A stretch of 64,000 nucleotides of DNA from Bradyrhizobium sp. RP6 (GTDB lineage: Bacteria; Pseudomonadota; Alphaproteobacteria; Rhizobiales; Xanthobacteraceae): assembly GCF_003837805.1 (NCBI RefSeq), contig NZ_RQIT01000029.1:1-64000 (forward strand). The letters are read 5' to 3'. The notes under the pieces were generated by a model that had not been told where the DNA came from, made no database searches, and saw only the letters and a list, made by a program, of their open reading frames with translations. The position numbers were made by a program, and so were the translations under genes. Positions 16,755-25,312 of this stretch are shown piece by piece; the stretch's first letter is position 1; each line of letters begins with the position of its first letter.

Positions 16755-17821
16755 ACCAGATCGTCCGGTTCGAGCGCCCGCGGCGCCGCTGTTCCGATCA
16801 AGGACCAATAATCGATAGGCGGCCGTCCGGTGCCCGGCCGCTTGGCCGTGATGTCGGCCGGTCCGATGATCTCGCCGGCCCTCAGCGCGCGCGCCGCCAC
16901 GATGCTCTTGCGCGCTACCGGGACGTTCCTGATCTCGGATTCCTTTGGCGTCTTCACGCCGTCGCCGAGCGCGGCCTCGACATTGCGGATGGCGCTGACC
17001 ATGCGCTTGAAATCGTCCGGCTCGAGTGAGGCTGCGTGGTCGGGGCCGGGCGCATCGCGATCCAGCGTCAGGTGCTTCTCGATGATGGCCGCGCCGAGCG
17101 CGACTGCGGCGATCGAAATCTCGAACCCATCGGTGTGATCGGAATAGCCGACCGGAAGCTGGAACGCCGATCGCATCGTCGCCATCGCGGCGAGGTTCAC
17201 ATCGGCGATGGGGCAGGGATATTCGGTCGTGCAATGGAGCAGGCTGACGTGCCGCGCCAGCGCGGCGCGCGCCGCCGGATCGCGCCATGCTGCGCGGAAT
17301 GAGGCGACGCCTGCGGGATCCTTGCGCTGCGCATAGCCATGGGCCAATACGCCCAGCGCTTCCTCGACCTCACTGAGCGTTGCCATGCCGGTCGACAGGA
17401 TCAGCATGGCGCCGGCCCTCGCCGCTGCATGGAGCAGCGGCGCATTGGTGAGATCGCCCGAACCGATCTTGACCCGCGGCAGTTTCAGGGACAAGAGGAA
17501 GCCGAGCGACGCATCATCGAACGGCGTCGACAGGAATTCGATGCCGCGCTCCTTGGCGCGCGCGATCAGCGTATCATGCGCAGCCTGCGGCAGCTCGAGA
17601 CGCTTCAGCATGGCCAGCTGGCTCTCGCCGGCATCGGTGGTGCGCTGCTGATAGTCGGCCTTCTTCGCCGCGCCGCCCGCCAATGCCTTCGCATTGAACG
17701 TCTGGAACTTGACGATGTCGGCACCGGCATCGGCTGCCGCATCGACCAGGGCCAGCGCCTTTTCCAGGCTGCCGTCGTGATTGACGCCGGCTTCCGCGAT
17801 GATCAGCGTGTGCGTCGTCAT
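16751..17821 (-). CDS. legI: Nonulosonate synthase (legionaminate synthase-like, NeuB family)
   Basis: 356 aa. It condenses phosphoenolpyruvate with a six-carbon 2-acylamino sugar to give a nonulosonic acid. N-terminal TIM barrel: IIAEAGVNHDG, KFQTFNAKAL, FLSTPFDD, KIGSGDLTN, LSTGMAT, LHCTTEYPCP, GYSDHTDGFE, EKHLTLDRD and GPDHAASLEP are the family metal- and PEP-binding segments. From about residue 295 a SAF/antifreeze-like domain follows (KSIVAARALRAGEIIG). The start ATG at 17821 overlaps the stop of the 2-epimerase gene by ATGA. The neighbours point to 2,4-diamido-2,4,6-trideoxymannose as substrate. Confidence 0.88.
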   Translation of the reverse strand: MTTHTLIIAEAGVNHDGSLEKALALVDAAADAGADIVKFQTFNAKALAGGAAKKADYQQRTTDAGESQLAMLKRLELPQAAHDTLIARAKERGIEFLSTPFDDASLGFLLSLKLPRVKIGSGDLTNAPLLHAAARAGAMLILSTGMATLSEVEEALGVLAHGYAQRKDPAGVASFRAAWRDPAARAALARHVSLLHCTTEYPCPIADVNLAAMATMRSAFQLPVGYSDHTDGFEISIAAVALGAAIIEKHLTLDRDAPGPDHAASLEPDDFKRMVSAIRNVEAALGDGVKTPKESEIRNVPVARKSIVAARALRAGEIIGPADITAKRPGTGRPPIDYWSLIGTAAPRALEPDDLV

Positions 17822-18996
17822 GGCCGCGCTCCGCTTGCGGGAAGTTCGTAGAAGCCCTTGGCCAGAAGCCGCCTGAAATCGGGGATTTTAGCGACAATGT
17901 CGGCAAATCGCCGGCTGGATTTGCCGTCGCCGTAGGGGTTGACGGTGTCTTCGCGGCCACGCTGGAGCCCCGCCGCGATGGCGGCGGCAATTGCGCCACG
18001 TTCGGGCGCGGCGTGAAACACCGAGGCCGCGCGCTCACGCCCCTTCTGACGGTCGCCGATATCCACCGTGGGAACGCCGAAGGAAGGTGCTTCGAGCACG
18101 CCACTCGAGGAGTTGCCGATCACCAGGTCTACTTGGCTCATCAGACTGAGGTAGCGGAGCTGTCCGAGCGAGGCGACCGCGATCGTGTTCGGTCGGCCCG
18201 ACGCGAAGGCCTTGGTCCGCTCGTTCAGCGCGCGGCCTTCGGCATCGGCATTGGCGAGCGTGAAGATAAGACGGAAAGCGGGATCGAGTGTCGACAACGC
18301 AGCAAACAACTCGTCCAGCTCGGCCACCGACCGCCCGGCTTCGACCGTGACGGGGTGAAACGTGATGAGTGCATTGCGTTCGCCGAGCGGCATTCCGATC
18401 GCGTCGCCTATGTCGTCGCGGTTCATCGGATCGAGATGCTTGATGGCGTCGATGCCGACCGAGCCGATGGTATGGATACGGGACGGGTGCTCGCCAAGTT
18501 GCATCAACCGCCGGGTCGAACCCTGATTGCTGGTGAAATGGAGATGCGACATCTTGCTGATGGCGTGGCGCGTGGATTCGTCGACGGCGCCTTCGGTGAC
18601 GTCTCCGCCGAACAGATGCGCCATCGGCAGTCGCATGAACATTGCGGCCTGCGCGGCCGCGAACATCTCAAAGCGGTCGCCGAGCACGACCACGAGATCT
18701 GGTTGCAACCGCGTGAAGGCGTCGGCAAAGCCGATCACGCCGAGTCCGACCGATTTGGCGACGCCGGCGCCGCTGTCGCTGCTCAGCAGCGTCTCGATGC
18801 GCTCGTCGACCTCAAACCCCTCCTCGTGGATGACATTGAAGGTGTAGCCGAATTCCGGCGCGAGATGCATGCCGGTGGCGATGAGCTGAAGCGTTAGGCC
18901 TGGCGTCTGACGGATGGCGCGCATCGGCCAGACCAGCAGCCCGAAATCGGCCCGGCTCCCGGTGACGAAGCAGATTTTTCGTCCGCCACTACTCAT
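17818..18996 (-). CDS. legG: Hydrolysing NDP-sugar 2-epimerase (NeuC/LegG family)
   Basis: 392 aa GT-B-like enzyme that releases NDP and inverts C2, giving the free 2-acylamino mannose-type sugar for the synthase. Family segments: FVTGSRADFGLL (N-terminus), VVVLGDRFEMFAAA, HLFGGDVTEGAVDESTRHA, HFTSNQGSTRRL, and the C-terminal nucleotide site GNSSSGVLEAPSFGVP. Start ATG at 18996, overlapping the aminotransferase stop by 8 bp. Sits between aminotransferase and synthase genes, which fits LegG better than sialic-acid NeuC. Confidence 0.88.
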   Translation of the reverse strand: MSSGGRKICFVTGSRADFGLLVWPMRAIRQTPGLTLQLIATGMHLAPEFGYTFNVIHEEGFEVDERIETLLSSDSGAGVAKSVGLGVIGFADAFTRLQPDLVVVLGDRFEMFAAAQAAMFMRLPMAHLFGGDVTEGAVDESTRHAISKMSHLHFTSNQGSTRRLMQLGEHPSRIHTIGSVGIDAIKHLDPMNRDDIGDAIGMPLGERNALITFHPVTVEAGRSVAELDELFAALSTLDPAFRLIFTLANADAEGRALNERTKAFASGRPNTIAVASLGQLRYLSLMSQVDLVIGNSSSGVLEAPSFGVPTVDIGDRQKGRERAASVFHAAPERGAIAAAIAAGLQRGREDTVNPYGDGKSSRRFADIVAKIPDFRRLLAKGFYELPASGARP

Positions 18997-20200
18997 CGCG
19001 AGGCCTGATGCTTGCGCTGCTGGGCAGGTTGATCAGCCGGCGTTCGATGGATTCTGCGACGGAAAGATCGCCGCGGGGGCTTTGCGCGAACATCGGCAGC
19101 CTGTGCATCAGGGTCCAGGCCGGGCGCGCGCCGAAGCCCGCTTCGTTCAGCGCCGTGAGCACGTCGTCGCGCCGCTCGGCATGCGCCTCGTCGAGCAGGA
19201 TCGCATTCAGCCAGTAGTTGCTCGTGGTGTCCTTCGGCTCCCGCGAGAAGCGTACCCCCGGGACATGCGCGAACGCACGTTCATAGGCAGCCGCCAGCCG
19301 GCGCTTGCTCGCCAGGAAGCCTTCGAGCTGCTCGAGCTGCGCGCAGCCGAGCGCGGCGTTCAGATTGGGCAGGCGGTAGTTGAAGCCGATCTCGTCGTGC
19401 ACGAAGGCCCATTTGTGCGGCAGCTTCGCGGTCGTGGTGAGATGCTTCGCGCGTCGTCCCAATTCCTCGTCATTGGTGAGGATGGCACCACCGCCGCCTG
19501 TGGTGACGATCTTGTTGCCGTTGAAGCTCAGCGCCGCGAGCCGTGCCCGCGATCCGACGGCGTGACCCTTGTAGGTCGAGCCGAGCGATTCCGCGGCATC
19601 CTCCACCAGCGCAATGCCCCAGTCGTGCGCGATGGCTGCGATCTCGTCGAGTGCAACGGGATGCCCGAACGTGTGCATCGGCGAGATCGCCGCGATGCGG
19701 CGTCCGGTCTCGCGATTGATCGTGCCTCTTGCGGTCCGCTCCGCAATCGCCCCAAGGCGCACCGCGAGGGCGTTGGGATCCATGCCGAGCGTGGCAAGCG
19801 AGCTGTCGACGAAATGCGGCCTTGCGCCGCAATAAGCGATCGCGTTCGTCGTCGCGATGAAGGTCAGCGCTGGCGAGATGACCTCGTCGTCGGGCTCGAC
19901 GCCGGCGAGTCTGAAGCAGGCATGCAAGGCGGCCGTGCCATTGACGACGGCGACCGCACGTTTGGCGCCGGTGAGCTCCTCCAGCATGCGCTCGAACCGA
20001 TCGACAAAGGGGCCGACCGAGGAAACGAAGGTGCTCTTGATGCACTCTTCGAGGTAGGCAATCTCGTTTCCGGCGAACACCGGTTCGTGCAGGCCGAGGA
20101 CGCCGTTCGGCGTTCCCACCACGTGCCGCACGGCGTCCACGATCGTCTCCGCCTTGAAGTCTGAGCTGGTCACGACACTGTCCACCATCACCTCAGACAT
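18989..20200 (-). CDS. legC: LegC-type PLP aminotransferase
   Basis: 403 aa DegT/DnrJ/EryC1 (class V-like, fold type I) aminotransferase. It would add the 4-amino group to the 4-keto-6-deoxy nucleotide sugar made by the LegB-like dehydratase. Visible: VNGTAALHACFRLAGV (PLP phosphate site), EDAAESLGS, and the PLP lysine in LSFNGNKIVTTGGGG. The C-terminus (NYWLNAILLDE) is normal. ATG 20200 lies 8 bp inside the upstream dehydratase gene; a second ATG four codons later (20188) is an alternative. The frame upstream of 20200 is the dehydratase in another frame. Confidence 0.88.
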   Translation of the reverse strand: MSEVMVDSVVTSSDFKAETIVDAVRHVVGTPNGVLGLHEPVFAGNEIAYLEECIKSTFVSSVGPFVDRFERMLEELTGAKRAVAVVNGTAALHACFRLAGVEPDDEVISPALTFIATTNAIAYCGARPHFVDSSLATLGMDPNALAVRLGAIAERTARGTINRETGRRIAAISPMHTFGHPVALDEIAAIAHDWGIALVEDAAESLGSTYKGHAVGSRARLAALSFNGNKIVTTGGGGAILTNDEELGRRAKHLTTTAKLPHKWAFVHDEIGFNYRLPNLNAALGCAQLEQLEGFLASKRRLAAAYERAFAHVPGVRFSREPKDTTSNYWLNAILLDEAHAERRDDVLTALNEAGFGARPAWTLMHRLPMFAQSPRGDLSVAESIERRLINLPSSASIRPRDE

Positions 20201-21212
20201 TGTAGACGTCAGCCTTGTAGCGGTTGAGGTTTGCGGGATTGGTGAACCAGTTGACGGTCTTGACCATGCCGCGACGCATGCCCTCGACACCGCCGAATTC
20301 AGGGCTCCAACCGAGCTGCTGGCGTGCCTTGGAATTGTCGGCCCAGAGCCGCTCGACCTCGCTGTTGGCGGGACGCAGGCGCGCCTCGTCGGTCTCGATT
20401 TCGATCGTGGTCCCCATGACATCGGCGATCATCTCGACGGTCGCACCGACCGAGATCTCGAAGCCGCTGCCGAGATTGATGGTCTGGCCGACGCATTGCT
20501 CGGCCGGCGCGCTGAGGCCTGCGATGAGGCCACGCGCGGTGTCGGTGACGAAGGAGAAGTCCCGCGTCGGACTGACGGCGCCGAGACGGATCTTGCGCTT
20601 GCCGGTCGCGATCTGGCTGATGATGGTAGGGATCACCGCGCGCGCCGACTGCCGGGGGCCGAAGGTGTTGAACGGGCGGATCACAACGACCGGCATGTCG
20701 AACGAGGCGTGGAACGACAGCGCCATCTGATCGGACGCGATCTTCGAGGCCGAGTAGGGCGACTGGCCCGCCAGCGGATGGTTCTCCTTGATCGGGACGA
20801 TCTGCGCCGTGCCGTAGACCTCGCTGGTCGAGGTCTGCACGAAGCGCCGCACGCCAGCCATGCGCGCCGCCTGAAGCACATTCACAGTGCCCTTCACGTT
20901 GGTGTCGACATAGGAGTCGGGCGCAACGTAGGAGAAGGGGATCGCGATCAGCGCCGCCAAGTGTAGCACGTCGGTGCAGCCGCTGGCGGTTGCGATCATG
21001 AAATGCGGATCGCGGATGTCGCCGGCGACCACCTCCACCGACTTCATGATGTCGGCGGGAACCGTGTCCAGCCAGCCCCAGGAATTGAAGGAGTTGTAGT
21101 AGACGATCGCCTTGACGCGGGCCCCGGCCTTCACCAGCTCCTCGACGACATGCGAACCGATGAAGCCGTCGCTGCCGGTAACGAGGACGCGGGCGCCACT
21201 TAGATCTGCCAT
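20193..21212 (-). CDS. legB: LegB-type NDP-N-acetylglucosamine 4,6-dehydratase
   Basis: 339 aa extended SDR. NAD motif TGSDGFIGSH (13-22), STSEVYGTA, SPYSASKIASDQ (catalytic Tyr/Lys), NTFGPRQSARAVIPT and TRDFSFVTDTARG are typical of the GDP-/UDP-GlcNAc 4,6-dehydratase group used in legionaminate synthesis. The sequence VYYNSFNSWGWLD near residue 42 is also typical of LegB. It heads the tightly overlapping dehydratase-aminotransferase-epimerase-synthase chain. With the PtmE-like gene nearby, a GDP-linked substrate is likely but not proven. Confidence 0.88.
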   Translation of the reverse strand: MADLSGARVLVTGSDGFIGSHVVEELVKAGARVKAIVYYNSFNSWGWLDTVPADIMKSVEVVAGDIRDPHFMIATASGCTDVLHLAALIAIPFSYVAPDSYVDTNVKGTVNVLQAARMAGVRRFVQTSTSEVYGTAQIVPIKENHPLAGQSPYSASKIASDQMALSFHASFDMPVVVIRPFNTFGPRQSARAVIPTIISQIATGKRKIRLGAVSPTRDFSFVTDTARGLIAGLSAPAEQCVGQTINLGSGFEISVGATVEMIADVMGTTIEIETDEARLRPANSEVERLWADNSKARQQLGWSPEFGGVEGMRRGMVKTVNWFTNPANLNRYKADVYNV

Positions 21213-21347
21213 GCCGGACCCCAGAAGGCGATTAAGCCTGTGTTCACAAGAAGATGTGCGCTATAGCACACTGGCGGTTGCGCGCAACAGAGCAGCACTG
21301 GAAAGCTGCCAAATGCCGGGGGATGCAGCAGTTTTCGTGATACGCGC

Positions 21348-22550
21348 CTAGGCTTGGCCGGCCGGGATGAGGCGCTGTCTCACGAAGGTCTCCAGATTGC
21401 CGCCCTCGAACAAGTGGCCGGCGAGGCCGGCTGCACGAGCGGCTTCGATGTCGCTCGGCTTGTCGCCGATCACCATGCTGCGCGTCATGTCGATCCGAAA
21501 GCGCTGCGCGAGATCGGTGATCATGCCCGGCGCCGGCTTGCGCCGGTCGCTAGTGCGGCAATAGCGCGCGACGGTTCCTTCAGGGTGATCGGGGCAATAT
21601 TCGAACGCATCGACATGCGCGCCGATCAGTGCCATCTGGTCCGCCATCCAGCGGTGCAGCGCGACCACGTGATGCTCCTCGTAATAGCCGCGTGCGACTC
21701 CAGATTGATTGGTGATGACGAAGGCAAAATAGCCGGCGTCGTTGACGGCCTTCACGGCCTCGCGTGCGCCCTCGATCCATTCGAGCTTGTGCGCCTCGAA
21801 AGTGTATCCTGAATCATGGTTGAGCACGCCGTCGCGATCGAAAAACACGGCCGGCCGCCGCAGCTTGTCCCGCAATTCGCGGTCGGCGCGCGCAAAATCG
21901 TCGGGAATGCCGATGTCGATAAAGTAACCGCGATAGGCGGTGCCGCGCAGCGCGCCAGAATTGGCTAGGCCAGGGAATACGTCCTGCTCGAGCGAGGCGG
22001 GAAGCTTTGTGATGCCGGCAAGAACGGACTTGTCGATGATGTAGATACCGGCATTGACGGGTCCCGTGGCACCCACACCCGGGGCGATGAAGTCACGCAC
22101 TACGTCACCGTCGAGAACGACGCGCCCATAGCGGTCGCCGACGACGCCGTCGCGCAACGCCATGTGAACGTGCCCCCCTTGGGCGCGCACGATCAGGTCG
22201 AGCAGGTTGAAATCGAACAGCGAATCGCCATTGAGGAGCAGGAAGCGATCATGCAGCAGATCTCGCGCGTGCACGAGCGCACCGCCGGTGCCGAGCGGCT
22301 CGGTCTCGCGCGACACGATGATTCGCGTCGATTCCCTGGCGGCCGCGGCGTAGTGCGTCTCGACGATCTCCGCCTTGTGGCCTGCAAGCAGGAGAATTTC
22401 ATCGAACACGCCATAACGTACGAGCTCGTCGATCAGCGTGTCGAGAAACGGCCGCCCTCCAATGTCGAGCATCGGCTTCGGCACGGTTTTGGTGCGTTCG
22501 CCGAGGCGGGTGCCGAGCCCCCCGACGAGGACGACGGCCTGTCTCAGCAT
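21348..22550 (-). CDS. Sugar-1-phosphate nucleotidyltransferase fused to HAD (GmhB-like) phosphatase
   Basis: 400 aa, two enzymes in one chain. Residues 1-230: HddC/RfbA-type nucleotidyltransferase (GGLGTRLGERTKTVPKPM at 10-27, NGDSLFDFN). Residues 232-400: HAD phosphatase like heptose-1,7-bisphosphate phosphatase GmhB, with nucleophile Asp238 and acid Asp240 in FFDRDGVLN, VITNQSGVARG, RRKPAPGM and GDKPSDIEAA. Classic GmhB has a zinc loop with three Cys and one His; here I see CPDHPEG followed by a single further Cys, so zinc binding may be altered. HddC+GmhB are two steps of GDP-D-manno-heptose synthesis, and a HddA-like kinase is encoded at 32531-33907; GmhA is not in the window. ATG 22550 is chosen over 22655, where the chain would gain 35 unrelated residues. 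Confidence 0.82.
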   Translation of the reverse strand: MLRQAVVLVGGLGTRLGERTKTVPKPMLDIGGRPFLDTLIDELVRYGVFDEILLLAGHKAEIVETHYAAAARESTRIIVSRETEPLGTGGALVHARDLLHDRFLLLNGDSLFDFNLLDLIVRAQGGHVHMALRDGVVGDRYGRVVLDGDVVRDFIAPGVGATGPVNAGIYIIDKSVLAGITKLPASLEQDVFPGLANSGALRGTAYRGYFIDIGIPDDFARADRELRDKLRRPAVFFDRDGVLNHDSGYTFEAHKLEWIEGAREAVKAVNDAGYFAFVITNQSGVARGYYEEHHVVALHRWMADQMALIGAHVDAFEYCPDHPEGTVARYCRTSDRRKPAPGMITDLAQRFRIDMTRSMVIGDKPSDIEAARAAGLAGHLFEGGNLETFVRQRLIPAGQA

Positions 22551-22986
22551 GACGGCTCTCCCCCTCGGCACCTCCGTCGAAGGTGAGCAACAAATGTCTG
22601 TCTCAAGGTTCTGGCTCTCGTTGGATTGAGCTGTGGTGGCCGGATATTCCCACAACGTCGGTCGAGCGTTGATAAAGGGCTTGGTGGAGCGACACTGAGT
22701 GACAAAGACCCCGCACCAACACTTGTCAATGGCGCACTGCTCGCTACCTCAGAAACCATTGTGTTCTCTGTTTACGCGTAGCGACGCTCGGAGGCAACGA
22801 GCAAGGGAGAAGTCGTGGACTCTCCTGTTGAACGAACCGGCGGCGCGGAGCGCAGGCGGGCGCTCATACGGAGATCGTTCATCGAGAGCCCTTGCCATGG
22901 GCCGATTGATCAACCAGAGATAGCTCAGTATGATAGTGATTGGGTTCCCCATCCGTGTTGTGGGGATTGCCGGGGACAAGAGTCAC
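22551..22986. other. Divergent intergenic region, no gene recognised
   Basis: 436 bp between the fusion gene (minus) and the Wzz-like gene (plus), so it should carry promoters for both directions. The minus strand has TTGACA at 22729-22724, but no good -10 hexamer lies at 16-18 bp. Small reading frames here show no family resemblance. An in-frame ATG at 22930 could extend the plus-strand gene by 19 codons. Confidence 0.4.
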
Positions 22987-23850
22987 ATGCCTATGGCCGA
23001 GCGTACGTCGCGAGCTCCAGCGTTTCAGCAGCTCGCGAGATGGTTCCATGGTGCCGTCCGAGTAGTGCGGATACATTGGGTCCTTTCGCTCATGATCGGG
23101 GCAATCCTGTTGGCTGCTCTTGGCTCCCTTGCCGTCGGGCAGAGGGTGGAATCCTGGACCGCGACCTCGACGATCGCGATTGGTACAGTGCCCTCCCTTC
23201 AAAGTATTCTCGGGCCCGCTGGAGCAGGAGTTGAACCCGTGGAAAGTGCCCGCGATCTGGTGACGCGAATCGGGACGGTCCAATTTCAGAGCACTGTTCT
23301 GGCCGATGCTCGGAAGGCCTTTCCCGACTCGCGTGGGGCGTTCGGTGGAGCCTCATTGCGCGGGATCGTTATTGGCGATTCGTCGATCCGCCTGGAGGCG
23401 AGTTCCGCCTCGAAGGAGGAGGCGGTGACCCTGCTTCAACAAGCTGTTCTTGCGATCCAGGCTGCGCACCAAAGGTTGCTCGAACCGAGAATGGAGTTGT
23501 TGCGTTCGATGCGCGTGCGCCTGCAAGATGCAAGAGCGGTGCTCAGCGATGCATTGAAGAAGATGGAATTCACGCCGGCTCGGCCGGACGGGATTTCCAT
23601 CGGCTCTACCCTCGTGGAGAGTCCTGGGACTTCGGTCGACAGGATGCTCAACATCGATACGCGCATTGCTCTACTGGCTTACCTTGAACGCACCGTGAGG
23701 ATGACGGGTCCACAGGATGGATCGCCTCCCGCGACAGAAGGGCCGAGGGAAGTCAATCTCGTGCAAAGAGCCATCCTGGCGGGCTTGGGCATTCTGCTCT
23801 TCGTCGGTCTTTTGACCTTTTTTCTGAGGCGGCCCGCTCGTCTCGGGTAG
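22987..23850 (+). CDS. Wzz-like chain-length / polysaccharide co-polymerase protein
   Basis: 287 aa from ATG 22987 (306 aa if ATG 22930 is used). One membrane helix near residues 30-52 (LSLMIGAILLAALGSLAVG) and a second at the C-terminus (LVQRAILAGLGILLFVGLLTFF). Between them is a periplasmic domain with a helical centre (RMELLRSMRVRLQDAR). This two-helix layout is that of Wzz/PCP proteins that set polymer length. Sequence signatures are weak, so the call rests on topology and on the Wzy-like gene 10 bp downstream. GGGGA precedes ATG 22987. Confidence 0.6.
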   Translation: MPMAERTSRAPAFQQLARWFHGAVRVVRIHWVLSLMIGAILLAALGSLAVGQRVESWTATSTIAIGTVPSLQSILGPAGAGVEPVESARDLVTRIGTVQFQSTVLADARKAFPDSRGAFGGASLRGIVIGDSSIRLEASSASKEEAVTLLQQAVLAIQAAHQRLLEPRMELLRSMRVRLQDARAVLSDALKKMEFTPARPDGISIGSTLVESPGTSVDRMLNIDTRIALLAYLERTVRMTGPQDGSPPATEGPREVNLVQRAILAGLGILLFVGLLTFFLRRPARLG

Positions 23851-23860
23851 GACTTCGGCA

Positions 23861-25270
23861 ATGACCCTTCTGGCTGGAGCCTCCATACTACTCTTCATCG
23901 TTTGGTTGGGACTGTTCAGGTCGACCATCTTTGTTTGTCTTGTTTTCCTTTTGTTCACTTTCGCATGGCGGACGATTTCGTCGCTCTACATCGATCTGGC
24001 GGGGCCCTTGTTCTCGTCCCAACTGCAGATGTTCATTGGACCCGGCGTCATGTCGGTGTTCCAGTCGATTGCGTATTTTCTGACGCTTCTTCCCTTCCTT
24101 TGGGTCTTTAACTCCCGTTCGCTCGATGAATGGGCGCGCTCGGCTCCGATTCCCGGACTGCCTGCGCCCCGATCCCAGCTGACCCTTTCCGACGTCACGT
24201 TCTACGCGTCCATCCTCTTCTTGATCCTGCTTTTCGCTGCCCTCCTTCAAGGAGGTGTCATTCCGCTGTTTGCCAAGATCGAGCGTTGGACCTTCAACGA
24301 ACAGGCCAATTTTCTCCATCGTCTGGTGATCGAGCGAGGCGACATGCTCTGCTTCTGGTGGGGGACCATGTTTGCGGCCGAGCGACTGCGACGCCAGCGA
24401 TACGATTACCGCTTTGTGGGATTGCTGGCCGTCCTCGTCTTCTACATATTTCTCGTAGGCGGACGCTTCTCGCCCTTTTACCGATTTTGCTCGTTCTTTG
24501 TCATACCGTTTTCCGCGGTGCTGATCGTTCAGGCGCGAGGTCTCGGGAGCGCAAGTTTGTTCAGCTTGCTGCCCCGCATTACCGACCGTCGCATCGTGCT
24601 GGCCGGCACCGGCGTCATTGTGTTGACGGCCACGATGATTGCATTCGCGCTCTATTGGAATCTGACCAGGGTTCGAGGGTTCGAAGGTCATGCGGCGCTG
24701 GATGCTTTCGTGGAGCGCGTTCTGGTGCAGCCCTCGGAGATAGGATGGGCGTCCTATCAACGCGTTCTGGTTCACGGAGATTGGGATGCGCGCCACGTCT
24801 TCGATTTTCTGTTCGACCGTCCCATCGTTGCGGGACGGAACACGACCCCGCAACTTCTGATGTCCGAAACCATTGGCGAGCCGCGGACGACCGAACACAT
24901 CACAGGCGGTTTTCAATTCGCCGGCGGGTTTCCCGAAATTTTCTTCGAACTGTTTGGTCCCTATTTCGGCTGGATCTTTCTGCTGGGGGCCGGTTGGCTC
25001 ACTGCGCTCCTCTCAGCTGTCATGATCCGGTCAATCATCGTCGAACGATATCTGACGGCGGCTCTATCTTTCTACGTGCTGTACGGCATCTACGTAATGT
25101 ACATCGGCGGCATGCTGAACTTTGTCGCGACGCCGACATATTGGGTGAAGATTGCTGCGCTCTTTGCGGCAATCATTGTCGAGGAGCGGGCCCCCATTCT
25201 TCCGTTGGTGCTGGCCGACAGGACTCGATTGTTTCGCCGCTTTGTGGTGCGACGTCCGCAATTGCCCTGA
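23861..25270 (+). CDS. Polytopic membrane protein, probable Wzy-like polymerase
   Basis: 469 aa with roughly 10-12 hydrophobic helices (first: LLAGASILLFIVWLGLF) and a large extracytoplasmic loop (about residues 260-345) containing ETIGEPRTTEHITGGF. It ends in a short basic tail (RFVVRRPQLP). Length and topology fit O-antigen/exopolysaccharide polymerases, which have little sequence conservation. It is downstream of the Wzz-like gene by 10 bp and the locus encodes a Wzx flippase, supporting the Wzy role. O-antigen ligase is the main alternative. Confidence 0.6.
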   Translation: MTLLAGASILLFIVWLGLFRSTIFVCLVFLLFTFAWRTISSLYIDLAGPLFSSQLQMFIGPGVMSVFQSIAYFLTLLPFLWVFNSRSLDEWARSAPIPGLPAPRSQLTLSDVTFYASILFLILLFAALLQGGVIPLFAKIERWTFNEQANFLHRLVIERGDMLCFWWGTMFAAERLRRQRYDYRFVGLLAVLVFYIFLVGGRFSPFYRFCSFFVIPFSAVLIVQARGLGSASLFSLLPRITDRRIVLAGTGVIVLTATMIAFALYWNLTRVRGFEGHAALDAFVERVLVQPSEIGWASYQRVLVHGDWDARHVFDFLFDRPIVAGRNTTPQLLMSETIGEPRTTEHITGGFQFAGGFPEIFFELFGPYFGWIFLLGAGWLTALLSAVMIRSIIVERYLTAALSFYVLYGIYVMYIGGMLNFVATPTYWVKIAALFAAIIVEERAPILPLVLADRTRLFRRFVVRRPQLP

Positions 25271-25312
25271 CACAGCCCGCAATTCTGCACAGCAACGAGC
25301 AAATCGCGACCT

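Noticed and set aside
16751..18996. Reading the epimerase and synthase as a true sialic acid (NeuC/NeuB) pathway
   Set aside because: The adjoining 4,6-dehydratase and aminotransferase indicate a 6-deoxy-diamino nonulosonate, so legionaminate-type is preferred.
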